Shown: positions 8,021-17,174, counted from the stretch's first letter. The stretch: DNA of 64,000 nt from Rubellimicrobium aerolatum (GCF_017872975.1 NZ_JAGGJP010000002.1:186001-250000); one strand, 5' to 3'. The notes: generated by a model not told the origin, from the letters alone. Numbers and translations are program-made.

Positions 8021-9577
8021 TCAGCCCGCCGCGCGCCGCCGCGCGGCCCCCGGCTCCTGCGCCTCCAGCACCGCCTGCGCGAGGGACCCGTGCACCGCCC
8101 GCCCGCGCGGCCCCGGATGCGCCCCCAAAAGGCCGTTCGGGCAGTCGCGGTCGTCGTCCCAGCCGGGATGGTTGGCGATGGGATACAGGCAGATCCCCTC
8201 GACCGGCACGCCCCGCGCCCGCGCCCGCCCGACCTCCGCCGCCACATGGCGGAACCACGCCGCGCGCCGGTCCCCCTCGACCCCCGTCTCGGCGATCAGC
8301 AGCGGGCGGCCGTAGCGGGCGTGCAGCCCGAACAGCAGGTCCGACAGCGGCACGTGGGACGGATGATCCACGTCGATCTCCTCGCCGGTCCAGAGCCGCT
8401 GGTTGTTCCAGTAGTAGTTGACCCCCAGCACGTCGAGGAACCCCTCGCGCCCGCCCAGCATCGGCCACAGCCGTCCGGCGATCAGGTCGAAGGCCTGGAA
8501 CTGGTAGCCCGTCTGCCGTTCGGCATCCGTCCGGCTGGCGGGGGTCGCGGGGTCGGGGTGCACCGCGATCAGCGGCTCGCAATGGACGAACCGCGCGCGC
8601 GGGTCCACGGCCCGCAGCTCGCGCATCGCCGCGATGGCGGCGGCGGCGAGCTGGCACTTCAGCTCGAACCCCCGCCCGCGCCCGAAGGGGTTGAGGTAGC
8701 CCACGTCGCCCCCCGCCCAGGCGTGGAACGACATCTCGTTGACCGGGCACCAGAACGGCGCCTCGTCCGCGACCGCCCGCCGGTGGAGCGCGGCCGCCCG
8801 CGCGAAGGCGGCGAAGCGCCCCACGAACTCCGGGCCCCAGATGTCCAGCCCCTCGGGCCAGCCGTAATGCAACAGGTCCCAGATCACCTGCGTCCCCGTC
8901 CGCCGCGCCGCCTCCAGCATCGGCGTCCAGCTTGCGAAGTCGTAGGTCTCCGGCGCGGTCTCGATCAGATGCCAGCGCAGCCCGTCCCGCTGCGTCCGCA
9001 GCCCCAGCGCCCCAAGCTGCCGATAATCCGCCTCGGCGTGGAGGTCGTGCCCCGTGGCCGCGATCACGTCGAGCCGCCGCCCGTCCCGCCGCACGTGGGT
9101 CGAGCACTCCCAGCCCCCCTGCATCACGCTCGCGAACAGCGACGGCGCGGGCGCGGGCGCGACCCCGGCCAGCGCCCGCGCGATCCGCCGCTCCCAGTCC
9201 CCCACGCCGGGAGCGCCGTCGATCACCGGCGGATGCAGCGCCATCCGCGCCAGCGCCATCGGCAGGTCCGGCGCCTCCCCCCAGGGCGCCACGGCATCCC
9301 AGCGCGGCAGCGCCCGGACCAGCAGCTCCACCGTGTCCTCCAGCGACAGGCCGAACGGCGCGTCGTCCACCTCCACGCCAAGGCCCCGCAGCCGGTCCAG
9401 CGTCGGCCCGGGGTCCCCCGCCCCCCGCGCGCAGGGGATCGCGCCCAGCCGATACCGCTCGCGCGGCAGGCTGCGGACGAACCTGAGGAGGTCGCGGTCC
9501 GCCGCCGCGTCGCCCAGACGCGCGGGGACGAGCAGCACGCGGGGCGTCGTCGCGTCGGAAGGAGGCTCGGGGACCAC
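8021..9577 (-). CDS. Intracellular clan GH-A glycosidase (GH1-like) with an N-terminal GT-B-like remnant
   Basis: The GTG at 9577 (preceded by AGGTG) is preferred because family-like sequence starts at once (PRVLLVPARLG); a GTG at 9742 would add a Pro/Arg-rich extension. About 518 residues. Residues 10-130 resemble the first Rossmann half of a GT-B glycosyltransferase. From about 150 a TIM-barrel glycosidase begins (SLFASVMQGGWECSTH), with the acid/base Glu in PVNEMS (about 281) and the nucleophile Glu in IAETG (about 427), the NE/ET pair of clan GH-A. There is no signal peptide, so action should be cytoplasmic. It follows the glycosyltransferase-Glf fusion gene on the same strand and may trim or remodel its product. 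The substrate is unknown. Confidence 0.8.
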   Translation of the reverse strand: MVPEPPSDATTPRVLLVPARLGDAAADRDLLRFVRSLPRERYRLGAIPCARGAGDPGPTLDRLRGLGVEVDDAPFGLSLEDTVELLVRALPRWDAVAPWGEAPDLPMALARMALHPPVIDGAPGVGDWERRIARALAGVAPAPAPSLFASVMQGGWECSTHVRRDGRRLDVIAATGHDLHAEADYRQLGALGLRTQRDGLRWHLIETAPETYDFASWTPMLEAARRTGTQVIWDLLHYGWPEGLDIWGPEFVGRFAAFARAAALHRRAVADEAPFWCPVNEMSFHAWAGGDVGYLNPFGRGRGFELKCQLAAAAIAAMRELRAVDPRARFVHCEPLIAVHPDPATPASRTDAERQTGYQFQAFDLIAGRLWPMLGGREGFLDVLGVNYYWNNQRLWTGEEIDVDHPSHVPLSDLLFGLHARYGRPLLIAETGVEGDRRAAWFRHVAAEVGRARARGVPVEGICLYPIANHPGWDDDRDCPNGLLGAHPGPRGRAVHGSLAQAVLEAQEPGAARRRAAG

Positions 9578-9752
9578 CGGGGCACCTGGACGGAAGGGAG
9601 AGGAATGGAGGCAGCAGGCCGCCGGGCGGGCCGGGACGCAAGCGGAGACCGGGACAGCGCGGCCCCGGTCCGCCACCTGCCCATTCCGCGGGCGGTCCCG
9701 GCACGGAACGGCCGGACCCGAAGGCCCGGCCGGGATCGTCACGGGGCGTGGA

Positions 9753-12092
9753 TCACTCCGCCGCCGTGGAGGAGGCGGCGGTCCGCGCCGCCATCCGCTC
9801 GGCCAGCCGCCGGTAGGTCGCCAGCGCCTGCCCGACCACCTGGTCCATGTTGTAGTAGCGGTAGGTGCCCAGCCGCCCGAGGAAGATCACGTCGTCCCGC
9901 TGCAGGGCCAGCGCCTCGTAGCGCTTGAACAGCGCGGCGTTCTCGGGGCGCGGGATGGGGTAATACGGGTCGCCGACCGCCGACGGGTATTCGTAGGTGA
10001 TCGAGGTCCGGTCGTGCACCTGCCCGGTCAGGTATTTATACTCCGTGACCCGCGTGAACGGCACCTCCTGCGCCGGGTAGTTGACCACCGCGACCTCCTG
10101 GAACCGCCGCTGGTCCAGCGTCTCGTGCCGGAACTGGAGGCTCCGATACGGGAGCGGCCCGAAGCGGTGCCCGAAGAAGGCGTCGATCGGCCCCGTGTAG
10201 ATGGTCAGCGGCGCGAGGTCGCCGGCCTTCAGGTCGTGGAAGTCGGTCCCGAGCGCGAGGTCGATGTTCGGATGGTCGAGCATCCTCTCGAACATCCGGG
10301 TGAAGCCCTCCTTGGGCATCGCCTGGAACGTGTCGGTGAAGTAGCGGTCATCGAGCGAGGTCCGCGTCGGCACCCGGCTCGTCACCGACTTGTCCAGCTC
10401 GGACGGGTCGAGCCCCCACTGCTTGCGGGTGTAACCCTGGAAGAAGGTCTCGTAGAGGTGCCGCCCGACGGCGTTCACCACCACGTCGCGCGAGGTCCGG
10501 ATGTCCTCCACCGGCTCGGCCTGCGCCGCCAGGAACGCCGCCGCGTCCTCGTCGGATTGCAGGTTCAGATTGTAGAGCCCGTTCAGCGTCGTCCGGTTGA
10601 TCGGCATGGGGAGCAGCTTCTCGCCCACCTTGGCCAGCACCCGGTGCTCGTAGGGCCGCCACGCCGTGAAGCGGCTCAGGTAGTCCACCACCTGCTCGGA
10701 GTTGGTGTGGAAGATGTGCGGCCCGTACTGGTGGATCAGCACGCCCGCCTTGTCGTGGAGGTCGTAGGCGTTGCCCGCGACATGGGGCCGCTTGTCCACC
10801 ACGAGGACGCGCTTGTTCGACCCCTCGGCCAGCCGCTCGGCCATGATGGAGCCCGCGAAGCCCGCCCCGGCGATCACCACGTCATAGGGCCTGGAGCCGC
10901 CGCGCCGGATGCCGGGGGCGGCGAAGCGGTCGGGCGCGCGCCGCGACCGGCGCATCTGCACGGCCTCGGCGAGGTGCCGGTCCATGCGCTTGAAGGTCGT
11001 GTCCCAGGACAGGTCCGCCAGCATCGCGTCCACGGCGGGCCGCCACGCCTCGGGCGTCCCGGCCAGCGCCAGCGCCGCCTCGCAGGCCGCGAGGAACGCC
11101 TCGGGCGTGTCGGCGATCCTCACGCCCTCCAGGTCGCCGTAATGCCGCACCACGTCGCGGATCGGCGTGGACACCACGGGCCGCCCGCCCGCCAGGTATT
11201 CCGGCGTCTTGGTGGGCGAGATGAAGCGCGTCGCCTCGTTGATGGCGAAGGGCATCAGCGCCGCGTCCCAGCCGGACAGGTAGGCGGGCAGCTCGGCGTA
11301 GGACTTGCCGCCGAGGTAGTGGATGTTCGCCCGGCGCGGCAGGTCGGCCTCGGCGATCTTCACCACCGGCCCGACCATCACCAGATGCCAATCCGGCCGC
11401 GACGCCGCCAGATGGTCGATGAGCGAAAGGTCGATCCGCTCGTCGATCACGCCGTAGAAGCCCAGGCGCGGATGCGGGATGCCGGCCAAGTCGGCGGGCT
11501 CGGCCATCCCCTGGCGGGCTTGGGCGAAGTGCCGCGCGTCCACCGAGGAGGGGAACGGGTGGATGTTGTCGTGCTGGAGCTTCTTGGCCTCCCAGATGCT
11601 CCAGCCGCCGGTGAACACCACGTCGGCGGCCCCGAGCAGCGCCGCCTCCCGCTCGCGCAGCTCCGGCGGCGCGAACTTGAAGTGCGACAGCTCGTCCATG
11701 CAGTCATAGACCACCGCGTCGGCCTCGACGTGCCGGGCGACCGGCCACATCATCGGCGTGTAGAACCAGAGCACCGGCTTGCCGCCGCCCTGGAGCGCCA
11801 GGAGGTCGTCGAGCATCGCGGCCAGCGCCTTCTCGGTTTCCTGCGCGGACCAGCCGCGCGGCACGCGCGGACGGATGGCCCGCACGTTGTCGTCCTCGAA
11901 GACGTGGATCTCGTAATAGGGCTTGTCGTGGTCGGTGGGGATGACCTCCTCCCAGTAGATCACCCGGCGGCCCTTGGCGAAGCGGCCCATCAGGTGCTGC
12001 GGCCGTTGCAGCACGAAGTCCCAGCGCAGATGAGAGAAGCAGATCAGGGGGCCGGATACGTCGTTCAGGGGGAAGGGGGTGGCGTCCGGCAT
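9753..12092 (-). CDS. glf: Fusion protein: glycosyltransferase + UDP-galactopyranose mutase
   Basis: The ATG at 12092 follows AGGAGA and gives 779 residues. Residues 1 to about 390 form a complete GT-B glycosyltransferase of the TuaH-like kind: ICFSHLRWDFVLQRPQHLM at the start, LWFYTPMMWPVA, YDCMDELS, and the donor-site region FISPTKTPEYLAGGRPVVST. From about residue 400 a full-length UDP-galactopyranose mutase begins: VVIAGAGFAGSIMAERLA (FAD site), HIFHTNSEQVVDYLSRF, GYTRKQWGLDPSEL, ending NMDQVVGQALA. The mutase makes UDP-galactofuranose from UDP-galactopyranose; the fused transferase may use it or act beside it. The frame is open without a stop across the junction, so this is a genuine fusion, not two genes. 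A stress-like element with a longer spacer (GGAAC-N18-CGTT, 12228-12202 minus) lies upstream. Confidence 0.93.
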   Translation of the reverse strand: MPDATPFPLNDVSGPLICFSHLRWDFVLQRPQHLMGRFAKGRRVIYWEEVIPTDHDKPYYEIHVFEDDNVRAIRPRVPRGWSAQETEKALAAMLDDLLALQGGGKPVLWFYTPMMWPVARHVEADAVVYDCMDELSHFKFAPPELREREAALLGAADVVFTGGWSIWEAKKLQHDNIHPFPSSVDARHFAQARQGMAEPADLAGIPHPRLGFYGVIDERIDLSLIDHLAASRPDWHLVMVGPVVKIAEADLPRRANIHYLGGKSYAELPAYLSGWDAALMPFAINEATRFISPTKTPEYLAGGRPVVSTPIRDVVRHYGDLEGVRIADTPEAFLAACEAALALAGTPEAWRPAVDAMLADLSWDTTFKRMDRHLAEAVQMRRSRRAPDRFAAPGIRRGGSRPYDVVIAGAGFAGSIMAERLAEGSNKRVLVVDKRPHVAGNAYDLHDKAGVLIHQYGPHIFHTNSEQVVDYLSRFTAWRPYEHRVLAKVGEKLLPMPINRTTLNGLYNLNLQSDEDAAAFLAAQAEPVEDIRTSRDVVVNAVGRHLYETFFQGYTRKQWGLDPSELDKSVTSRVPTRTSLDDRYFTDTFQAMPKEGFTRMFERMLDHPNIDLALGTDFHDLKAGDLAPLTIYTGPIDAFFGHRFGPLPYRSLQFRHETLDQRRFQEVAVVNYPAQEVPFTRVTEYKYLTGQVHDRTSITYEYPSAVGDPYYPIPRPENAALFKRYEALALQRDDVIFLGRLGTYRYYNMDQVVGQALATYRRLAERMAARTAASSTAAE

Positions 12093-12223
12093 CGTTTCTC
12101 CTGATCGTGTTGTTGTTGCCCCAGTCGCCGCGCCTCGGGGCCGGGATGGTCCTGCTCGCGAGGGCGGCTGAAGCGCGCCCAGGTCTGGCGCGCGGGGGTC
12201 TAACGCCATTGACCCACCTTCCG

Positions 12224-12242
12224 GTTCCCGCGGGACGGGAAC
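12224..12242. promoter_or_regulatory. Palindrome GTTCCCG-N5-CGGGAAC in the glf/mfd-like divergent region
   Basis: Perfect 7-bp inverted arms flank five bases in the 274-base region between the divergent fusion gene and Mfd-like gene. A closely similar palindrome (GTTCCCGG-AA-CCGGGAAC) lies at 29947-29964 in another divergent promoter region, so a shared operator is possible. Part of the similarity may come from embedded GGAAC promoter boxes. Confidence 0.35.
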
Positions 12243-12294
12243 TCTCGCCGCGGGCGCGAAGGGACTGGGCGGGTTCGCGCTGGACCGGAGGGCC

Positions 12295-12319
12295 GGAACC
12301 CGGCCCCGGCGGCGCGGTT
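12295..12319 (+). promoter_or_regulatory. EcfG-like promoter element upstream of the Mfd-like gene
   Basis: GGAAC (12295-12299), a 16-base spacer, then GGTT (12316-12319) followed by GAA. This matches the -35/-10 pattern recognised by the alphaproteobacterial general-stress sigma factor EcfG (GGAAC, N16-17, CGTT or GTT). The -10 box ends 47 bases before the GTG at 12367. Seven more copies of this layout occur in the window. Confidence 0.5.
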
Positions 12320-12366
12320 GAACCCGGCCCGGACAGGGGCGCACGGCACCGGACGAAGGGGACAGC

Positions 12367-15300
12367 GTGGCGGACGAACTTCCTTGGGGCCTGGAGGCCG
12401 CGCGGCTGCTCGCGCTCCATGAGGAGGGCCGCCCCCTCCTTCACGTCGCCGCCACCGAATCGCGCGCCGAGGCCATCGCCCGCTTCCTCGCCGCCGCCGC
12501 GCCCGCCACCCGCGCCACGGCCTTTCCGCCCTGGGACGTGCTCCCCTACGACTGGGCCTCGCCCTCGGCCGCCGCCATGGGCCGCCGCATGGCCGTCCTG
12601 CGCCGCCTCGCGGACCCGTCCGACGCCCCCGCCATCGTCGTCGTCCCCCCTGCCGCCCTCCTCCAGCGCCTCCCGCCCCTCGGCGCGGCCCGGGGCTTCC
12701 CCCTCCGCGTGGGCCAGCCGCTCGACCCCGACGCCCTGCGCGCCTTCTGCGAATCCGCTGGCTACCGGCTCGACGACCGTGTGGACGAGCCCGGCGAGGT
12801 CGCCCTGCGCGGCGGCGTCATCGACGTGTTCCTCGCCGCCTCCGACTGGCCCTTCCGCATCGAGTTCGCCGAGGCCGTCACCGCCATCCGCCGCTACGAC
12901 CCCGCCACCCAGCTTTCCGTGGAGGAGGTCGCCACCCTCGTCATCGACCCCGCCAGCGAACTCCCCGGCCCCCGCCCCGAGGACGAGGACCCCGGCGCCG
13001 AGCACCGCCTGTTCGACGCCTGGCCCGCGCTTGCCACCCTCCCCGACCACCTTCCCGGCGCACGGATCACCCTCGCCCCCGGTGCCCGCCGCGCCGCGAC
13101 GCAAGGACTCGCCCAGATCGCCGAGGCCCACCGCGAACGCGCCCGCGACGACACCCCGGCCCGCCGCACCCCCCCGCCCGAACGGCTCTACCTGACCGCC
13201 GACGACTGGTCCGCCCTCCCGACCGAGGACCTCGACGCCACCGACTGGGAGCCCGTCCCCGCCTTCGCCCTCGACCGTCGCCCCCGCGCCGCCATCGCCG
13301 CCTTCCTGGCCGAACAGGCTGAACAGAACCGCCGGGTCCTCCTCACCGGCCACGCCGGCCGCGACCGCGCCCGCCTGACCCGCCGCCTGCGCGAGGCCGG
13401 CCAGCCGCCCGAGCCCGCCGCCGACTGGCCCGCCGCCCTCGCCGCGCCCGACCCCCTCCCCGCCCTCGAACCGGCGCTGGACGAGGGTTTCATCGACCGC
13501 CGCGCCAACCTCGCCGTCCTCGCCGCCCGCGACATCCTCGGCAGCCGCGCCGGCCTCCCCGCCGCCGAAGCCCTCGCCGCCCCCTGGACGCTGGAGGCCG
13601 CCGAGCTGCACGAGGGCGATCTCGTCGTCCACATGGAGCACGGCGTCGCCTGCCTCGACGGCCTGGAGACCATCGCCACCGAGGGACTGGAGGGCGAGGC
13701 CATCCGCCTCGAATACGCCGAGGGCCAGCGCCTCCTCGTCCCCGCCACCGAGGCCGGAAAGATCTGGCGCTACGGCGCCGACGAGGGCGAGGTCGCGCTC
13801 GACAAGCTGGACACCGGCAGTTGGGACAGGCGCCGCGCCAAGGTGTCCGAGGGGCTGGCCGAGACCGCCCGCGCCCTCATCGCCGCAGCCGAGGCCCGGC
13901 AGGCGACCGAAGCGCCCAGGCTCGACCCCGACCGCGCGCCCTACGAGCGCCTCGCCGACCGCTTCCCCTTCGAGGAAACGCCCGATCAGGCCCGCGCCAT
14001 CGCCGCGACGCTCGCGGACATGGCCTCGGGCCGCCCCATGAACCGCCTCGTCATCGGCGACGTGGGCTTCGGCAAGACCGAGGTGGCGATCCGCGCCGCC
14101 GCCGCCTGCGCCTTCGCGGGGCGGCAGGTGGCGATCCTCGCCCCGACGACCGTGCTGGCCCGCCAGCATTTCACGAACGTCACCCGACGCTTCGAGGGCC
14201 TGGGCGTGGAGGTCGCCCAGCTCTCCCGCCTCGTCACCCCCGCCGAGGCCCGGCGCGTCAAGGCGGGCCTCGCGGACGGCTCCATCCGCGTCGTCGTCGG
14301 CACGCAGGCCCTCCTCGCCAAGGGCGTCGCCTTCGCCGACCTCGGCCTCGTCGTCATCGACGAGGAGCAGCGGCTCGGACAGGCCGACAAGCAGAAGGCC
14401 CGCGCGCTGGTCGGCAGCGCCCACCTCCTCACCATGACCGCCACCCCGATCCCCCGCACCCTGCAATCCGCGCTCGTCGGCCTCCAGGACCTGTCGGTGA
14501 TCGCCACGCCCCCCGCCCGCCGCCGCCCGATCCGCACCCTGCTCGGGGAGCGCACGGACGACACCCTCCGCCACGCCCTCACCCGCGAACGCCGTCGCGG
14601 CGGCCAGAGCTTCGTCGTCGTCCCCCGCGTGGAGGACATCGACGCCGTGGCCGCCACGATCGCCCGCCTCCTCCCCCGCCTGCGCCTGCGCGTGGCCCAC
14701 GGGCAGCTTCCCGCGCGCGAGATCGACGAGGTGATGGTCGGCTTCGCGGAGGGCGACGGCGACGTTCTGCTGGCGACCAGCATCATCGAATCCGGCCTCG
14801 ACGTGCCGCGCGCCAACACCATGGTCGTCTTGCGCCCCGACCTGTTCGGCTTGGCCCAGCTCCACCAGCTCCGGGGCCGCGTCGGGCGCGGCGGCGCGCA
14901 GGCCTTCTGCCACCTCCTGACCGAGCCCGGCGAGGACCTCCCCCCCGCCACCCTGAAACGCCTCGGCACGTTGCAGGCCCTCGACCGCCTCGGCGCGGGC
15001 ATGGCGATCAGCGCCCAGGACCTCGACCTGCGCGGCGGGGGCGAGCTGTTCGGGGACCGCCAGACCGGCCATGTCCGCCTGATCGGCCTCGGCCTGTATC
15101 AGGAGCTTCTGGCCGACGCGATCCGCGCCGCGCGCGGCGAATCCCCCCGCCACCGCGAGGTGGAGTTCCAGGCCGGCGCCACCGGCACCCTCCCCCCCGA
15201 CACCATCCCCGAGCCCGAGGTGCGCCTCAACCTCTACCACCGCCTCGCCCGCACCCAGGACGCGCAGGACGTGGAGCGCCTCGCCGACGAGATCGCCGAC

Positions 15301-15573
15301 CGCTTCGGCCCCCCGCCCCCCGAGGTCACGGACCTCCTCCGCGCCGCGCAGATCCGCGCCCTCGCCCGCACCCTCGGCGTCACCCGCATCTCCGCCGGCC
15401 CCGCCGCCGTCGCCCTCGACGTGGAGGGGTCCGAGGACCGCCTGTCCGAGGCCGTGGCGGCCTCCGGGGGCGCGCTCGAACGCATCGACGGCCGCCTCGT
15501 GCTCCGCCGGGAAAGCGAGGACGCGCGCGAGCGCATGACGCTGATCCTCGACCTGCTGGAGGAGCTGGCCTGA
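12367..15573 (+). CDS. Mfd-like transcription-repair coupling translocase (probable paralogue)
   Basis: The GTG at 12367 gives 1068 residues, somewhat short for Mfd (about 1150). All Mfd modules are visible: a UvrB-like N-terminus (FPPWDVLPYDWASPS, GEVALRGGVIDVF), a CarD-like RNA-polymerase-interacting domain (LHEGDLVVHMEHGVACLDGLE, about residue 415), the RecG-like motor with Walker A GDVGFGKTEVA (about 565), VIDEEQRLG (about 665), TMTATPIPRTL and QLHQLRGRVGRG, and the C-terminal TRCF domain (VRLNLYHRLA). The box-II motif is DEEQ rather than the usual DEEH, and the compact middle region also suggests a second Mfd-type protein rather than the canonical one. Canonical Mfd removes stalled RNA polymerase and recruits UvrA. 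The stress-type promoter upstream fits a stress role. Whether the genome has another mfd is unknown from here. Confidence 0.88.
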   Translation: MADELPWGLEAARLLALHEEGRPLLHVAATESRAEAIARFLAAAAPATRATAFPPWDVLPYDWASPSAAAMGRRMAVLRRLADPSDAPAIVVVPPAALLQRLPPLGAARGFPLRVGQPLDPDALRAFCESAGYRLDDRVDEPGEVALRGGVIDVFLAASDWPFRIEFAEAVTAIRRYDPATQLSVEEVATLVIDPASELPGPRPEDEDPGAEHRLFDAWPALATLPDHLPGARITLAPGARRAATQGLAQIAEAHRERARDDTPARRTPPPERLYLTADDWSALPTEDLDATDWEPVPAFALDRRPRAAIAAFLAEQAEQNRRVLLTGHAGRDRARLTRRLREAGQPPEPAADWPAALAAPDPLPALEPALDEGFIDRRANLAVLAARDILGSRAGLPAAEALAAPWTLEAAELHEGDLVVHMEHGVACLDGLETIATEGLEGEAIRLEYAEGQRLLVPATEAGKIWRYGADEGEVALDKLDTGSWDRRRAKVSEGLAETARALIAAAEARQATEAPRLDPDRAPYERLADRFPFEETPDQARAIAATLADMASGRPMNRLVIGDVGFGKTEVAIRAAAACAFAGRQVAILAPTTVLARQHFTNVTRRFEGLGVEVAQLSRLVTPAEARRVKAGLADGSIRVVVGTQALLAKGVAFADLGLVVIDEEQRLGQADKQKARALVGSAHLLTMTATPIPRTLQSALVGLQDLSVIATPPARRRPIRTLLGERTDDTLRHALTRERRRGGQSFVVVPRVEDIDAVAATIARLLPRLRLRVAHGQLPAREIDEVMVGFAEGDGDVLLATSIIESGLDVPRANTMVVLRPDLFGLAQLHQLRGRVGRGGAQAFCHLLTEPGEDLPPATLKRLGTLQALDRLGAGMAISAQDLDLRGGGELFGDRQTGHVRLIGLGLYQELLADAIRAARGESPRHREVEFQAGATGTLPPDTIPEPEVRLNLYHRLARTQDAQDVERLADEIADRFGPPPPEVTDLLRAAQIRALARTLGVTRISAGPAAVALDVEGSEDRLSEAVAASGGALERIDGRLVLRRESEDARERMTLILDLLEELA

Positions 15574-15681
15574 TTCGCGGCGCCCTCCCGGACGATCCGT
15601 TAACATCCGGTTCCCCCAGCGCCCGATGCCGTCACACGGCGTGAACCCTTCCCCTGTTACACCTCTCCCCAGGCCAGCGCC

Positions 15682-15706
15682 GGAACCACGCCCGGTTCCT
15701 GCGGTT
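15682..15706 (+). promoter_or_regulatory. EcfG-like promoter element upstream of the SDR-pcm-ere operon
   Basis: GGAAC (15682-15686), 16-base spacer, GGTT (15703-15706), then 26 bases to the ATG at 15733. Same architecture as at 12295. The spacer contains GGTTCC, so GGAACC-N6-GGTTCC also forms a short palindrome. Confidence 0.5.
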
Positions 15707-15732
15707 TGGCTGACAACTCGGGGAGGACCGCC

Positions 15733-16509
15733 ATGCTCGACCTGACCGGAAAGGTCGCCATCGTCACCGGCTCGGATTCCGGCATCGGCCGGGCCACGGC
15801 CCTGGCCTTCGCGCAGGCCGGGGCCGACGTGGCCGTGACCTTCCACGCCGACGCGCAAGGGGGCGAGGACACCGCCGCCCGCGTCCGCGCGGAGGGCCGC
15901 CGCGCCCTGCTCAAGCAGCTCGACGTGACGGACGAGGATGCGGTCCAGACCCTCTTCGACGCCGTGGAATCCGACCTGGGCCTCCCCGACATCCTGGTGA
16001 ACAACGCCGGTACCGGGGGCGACGCCGAGGTGGCGGACATGGACACCGCCACCTGGGACCGCGTGATCCGCACCGACCTTTACGGCCCCTTCTTCTGCTG
16101 CCGCGCCTTCATCCGCGCCCGCAAGCGCGCCGGGGCGCAGGGCGGCAAGATCGTCAACGTCACCTCCGTCCACGAGGCGATCCCCACCCCCGGCGGCGCG
16201 GCCTACGGCGCGGCCAAGGGCGGCCTCCTGACCTTCACCCGCTCCCTCGCGCTCGAACTCGCGCCGCTCCGGATCAACGTCAACGCCGTGGCCCCCGGCC
16301 TCATCCGCACCCCCATGACCGCCGAAAGGACCGAGGATCCCGAGGCCATGAAGGAGGAGCTGCCCCGCATCCCCTGGAACCGCCCCGGCGAGCCCGAGGA
16401 GGTCGCGCGCCTCGCGCTCTACCTCGCCGCGCCGGATTCGGACTACGTGACCGGCCAGAGCTTCACCATCGACGGTGGCCTGGAAATGAACTGGGGCCAG
16501 GGGGCGTGA
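15733..16509 (+). CDS. SDR family oxidoreductase (glucose 1-dehydrogenase / 3-oxoacyl reductase-like)
   Basis: The ATG at 15733 has an excellent ribosome site (GGGGAGGA); an in-frame TTG at 15706 falls inside the promoter element and is rejected. The 258-residue classical SDR shows TGSDSGIGRA (residues 11-20), NNAGTGG, the Ser in VTSVHEA, and YGAAKGG with catalytic Tyr/Lys. The C-terminal YVTGQSFTIDGGL is the usual oligomer motif. Short-chain enzymes of this type are frequent in alphaproteobacterial stress regulons; the substrate is not predictable. Its TGA overlaps the GTG of pcm by four bases. Confidence 0.92.
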   Translation: MLDLTGKVAIVTGSDSGIGRATALAFAQAGADVAVTFHADAQGGEDTAARVRAEGRRALLKQLDVTDEDAVQTLFDAVESDLGLPDILVNNAGTGGDAEVADMDTATWDRVIRTDLYGPFFCCRAFIRARKRAGAQGGKIVNVTSVHEAIPTPGGAAYGAAKGGLLTFTRSLALELAPLRINVNAVAPGLIRTPMTAERTEDPEAMKEELPRIPWNRPGEPEEVARLALYLAAPDSDYVTGQSFTIDGGLEMNWGQGA

Positions 16510-17174
16510 CCGGGATGGACTTCGCCCAGGCCCGCGACCGCATGGTGGACTCGCAGATCGCCCGGCGCGGCATCAGCGAGCCGCGCCTCCTGCGCGCCAT
16601 GCGCGAGGTCCCGCGCGAGGCCTTCGTGCGCCCCGGCGACGAGGGCCGCGCCCACGCCGACGAACCTCTCCCCCTCGCCGAGGGCCAGACCATCTCGCAG
16701 CCCTACATCGTCGCCCGCATGATCGCGGCGGCGGGGGTGGAGGCCGGCGACCGCGTGCTGGAGGTCGGCGCGGGCTCCGGCTACGCCGCCGCCATCCTCG
16801 GCCGCCTCGCCGCCCATGTCACCAGCATCGAGCGCCGCCCCGCCCTCGCCCGCGCGGCGCGCGAGCGGCTGGCCCGCCTCGGCTACGCGAACGTCGCCAT
16901 CCACGACGGCGACGGCACCCTCGGCTGGCCCGCCGACGCCCCCTTCGACGTCATCCTCGTCGCCGCCGGAGCCCCCTCGGTCCCCGAGGCGCTGAAGGCC
17001 CAGCTCGCCCCCGGCGGCCGTCTGGTCATCCCGGTCGAGCGCCAGGACGGTGCCCACGGCACGCAGGACCTCCGCCGCCTGACCCGCCTCGCCGACGGCT
17101 TCGAGGAAACCACGCTCGAACCCGTGCGCTTCGTGCCCCTGATCGGCGCGCAGGGCTGGAAGGAGACGCCGTGA
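16506..17174 (+). CDS. pcm: Protein-L-isoaspartate O-methyltransferase
   Basis: Start GTG 16506 overlaps the SDR stop (GTGA); an ATG nine bases further in is also possible. The 222-residue protein has the family signature: MVDSQIARRGI, VPREAFVRP, PLAEGQTISQPYIVARM, and the SAM-binding VLEVGAGSGYAAAIL (about residue 84), followed by VILVAAGAP and PGGRLVIPV. It repairs age-damaged isoaspartyl residues in proteins using S-adenosylmethionine. The family's C-terminal FVPLIG motif is present. It lies in a tight operon with an SDR, an erythromycin-esterase-like protein and an RNA ligase-like protein, consistent with stress maintenance. Confidence 0.94.
   Translation: MTGMDFAQARDRMVDSQIARRGISEPRLLRAMREVPREAFVRPGDEGRAHADEPLPLAEGQTISQPYIVARMIAAAGVEAGDRVLEVGAGSGYAAAILGRLAAHVTSIERRPALARAARERLARLGYANVAIHDGDGTLGWPADAPFDVILVAAGAPSVPEALKAQLAPGGRLVIPVERQDGAHGTQDLRRLTRLADGFEETTLEPVRFVPLIGAQGWKETP

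Noticed and set aside
5576-9928. 1450-codon open frame on the plus strand
   Set aside because: It is antisense to the alcohol dehydrogenase, SRPBCC and glycosidase genes, with shadow-type composition.
11704-16173. 1489-codon open frame on the minus strand
   Set aside because: It is antisense to the Mfd-like gene and the SDR gene, consists of Gly/Ala/Glu/Arg-rich low-complexity translation and shows no family motif. GC-rich coding sequence produces such shadow frames.
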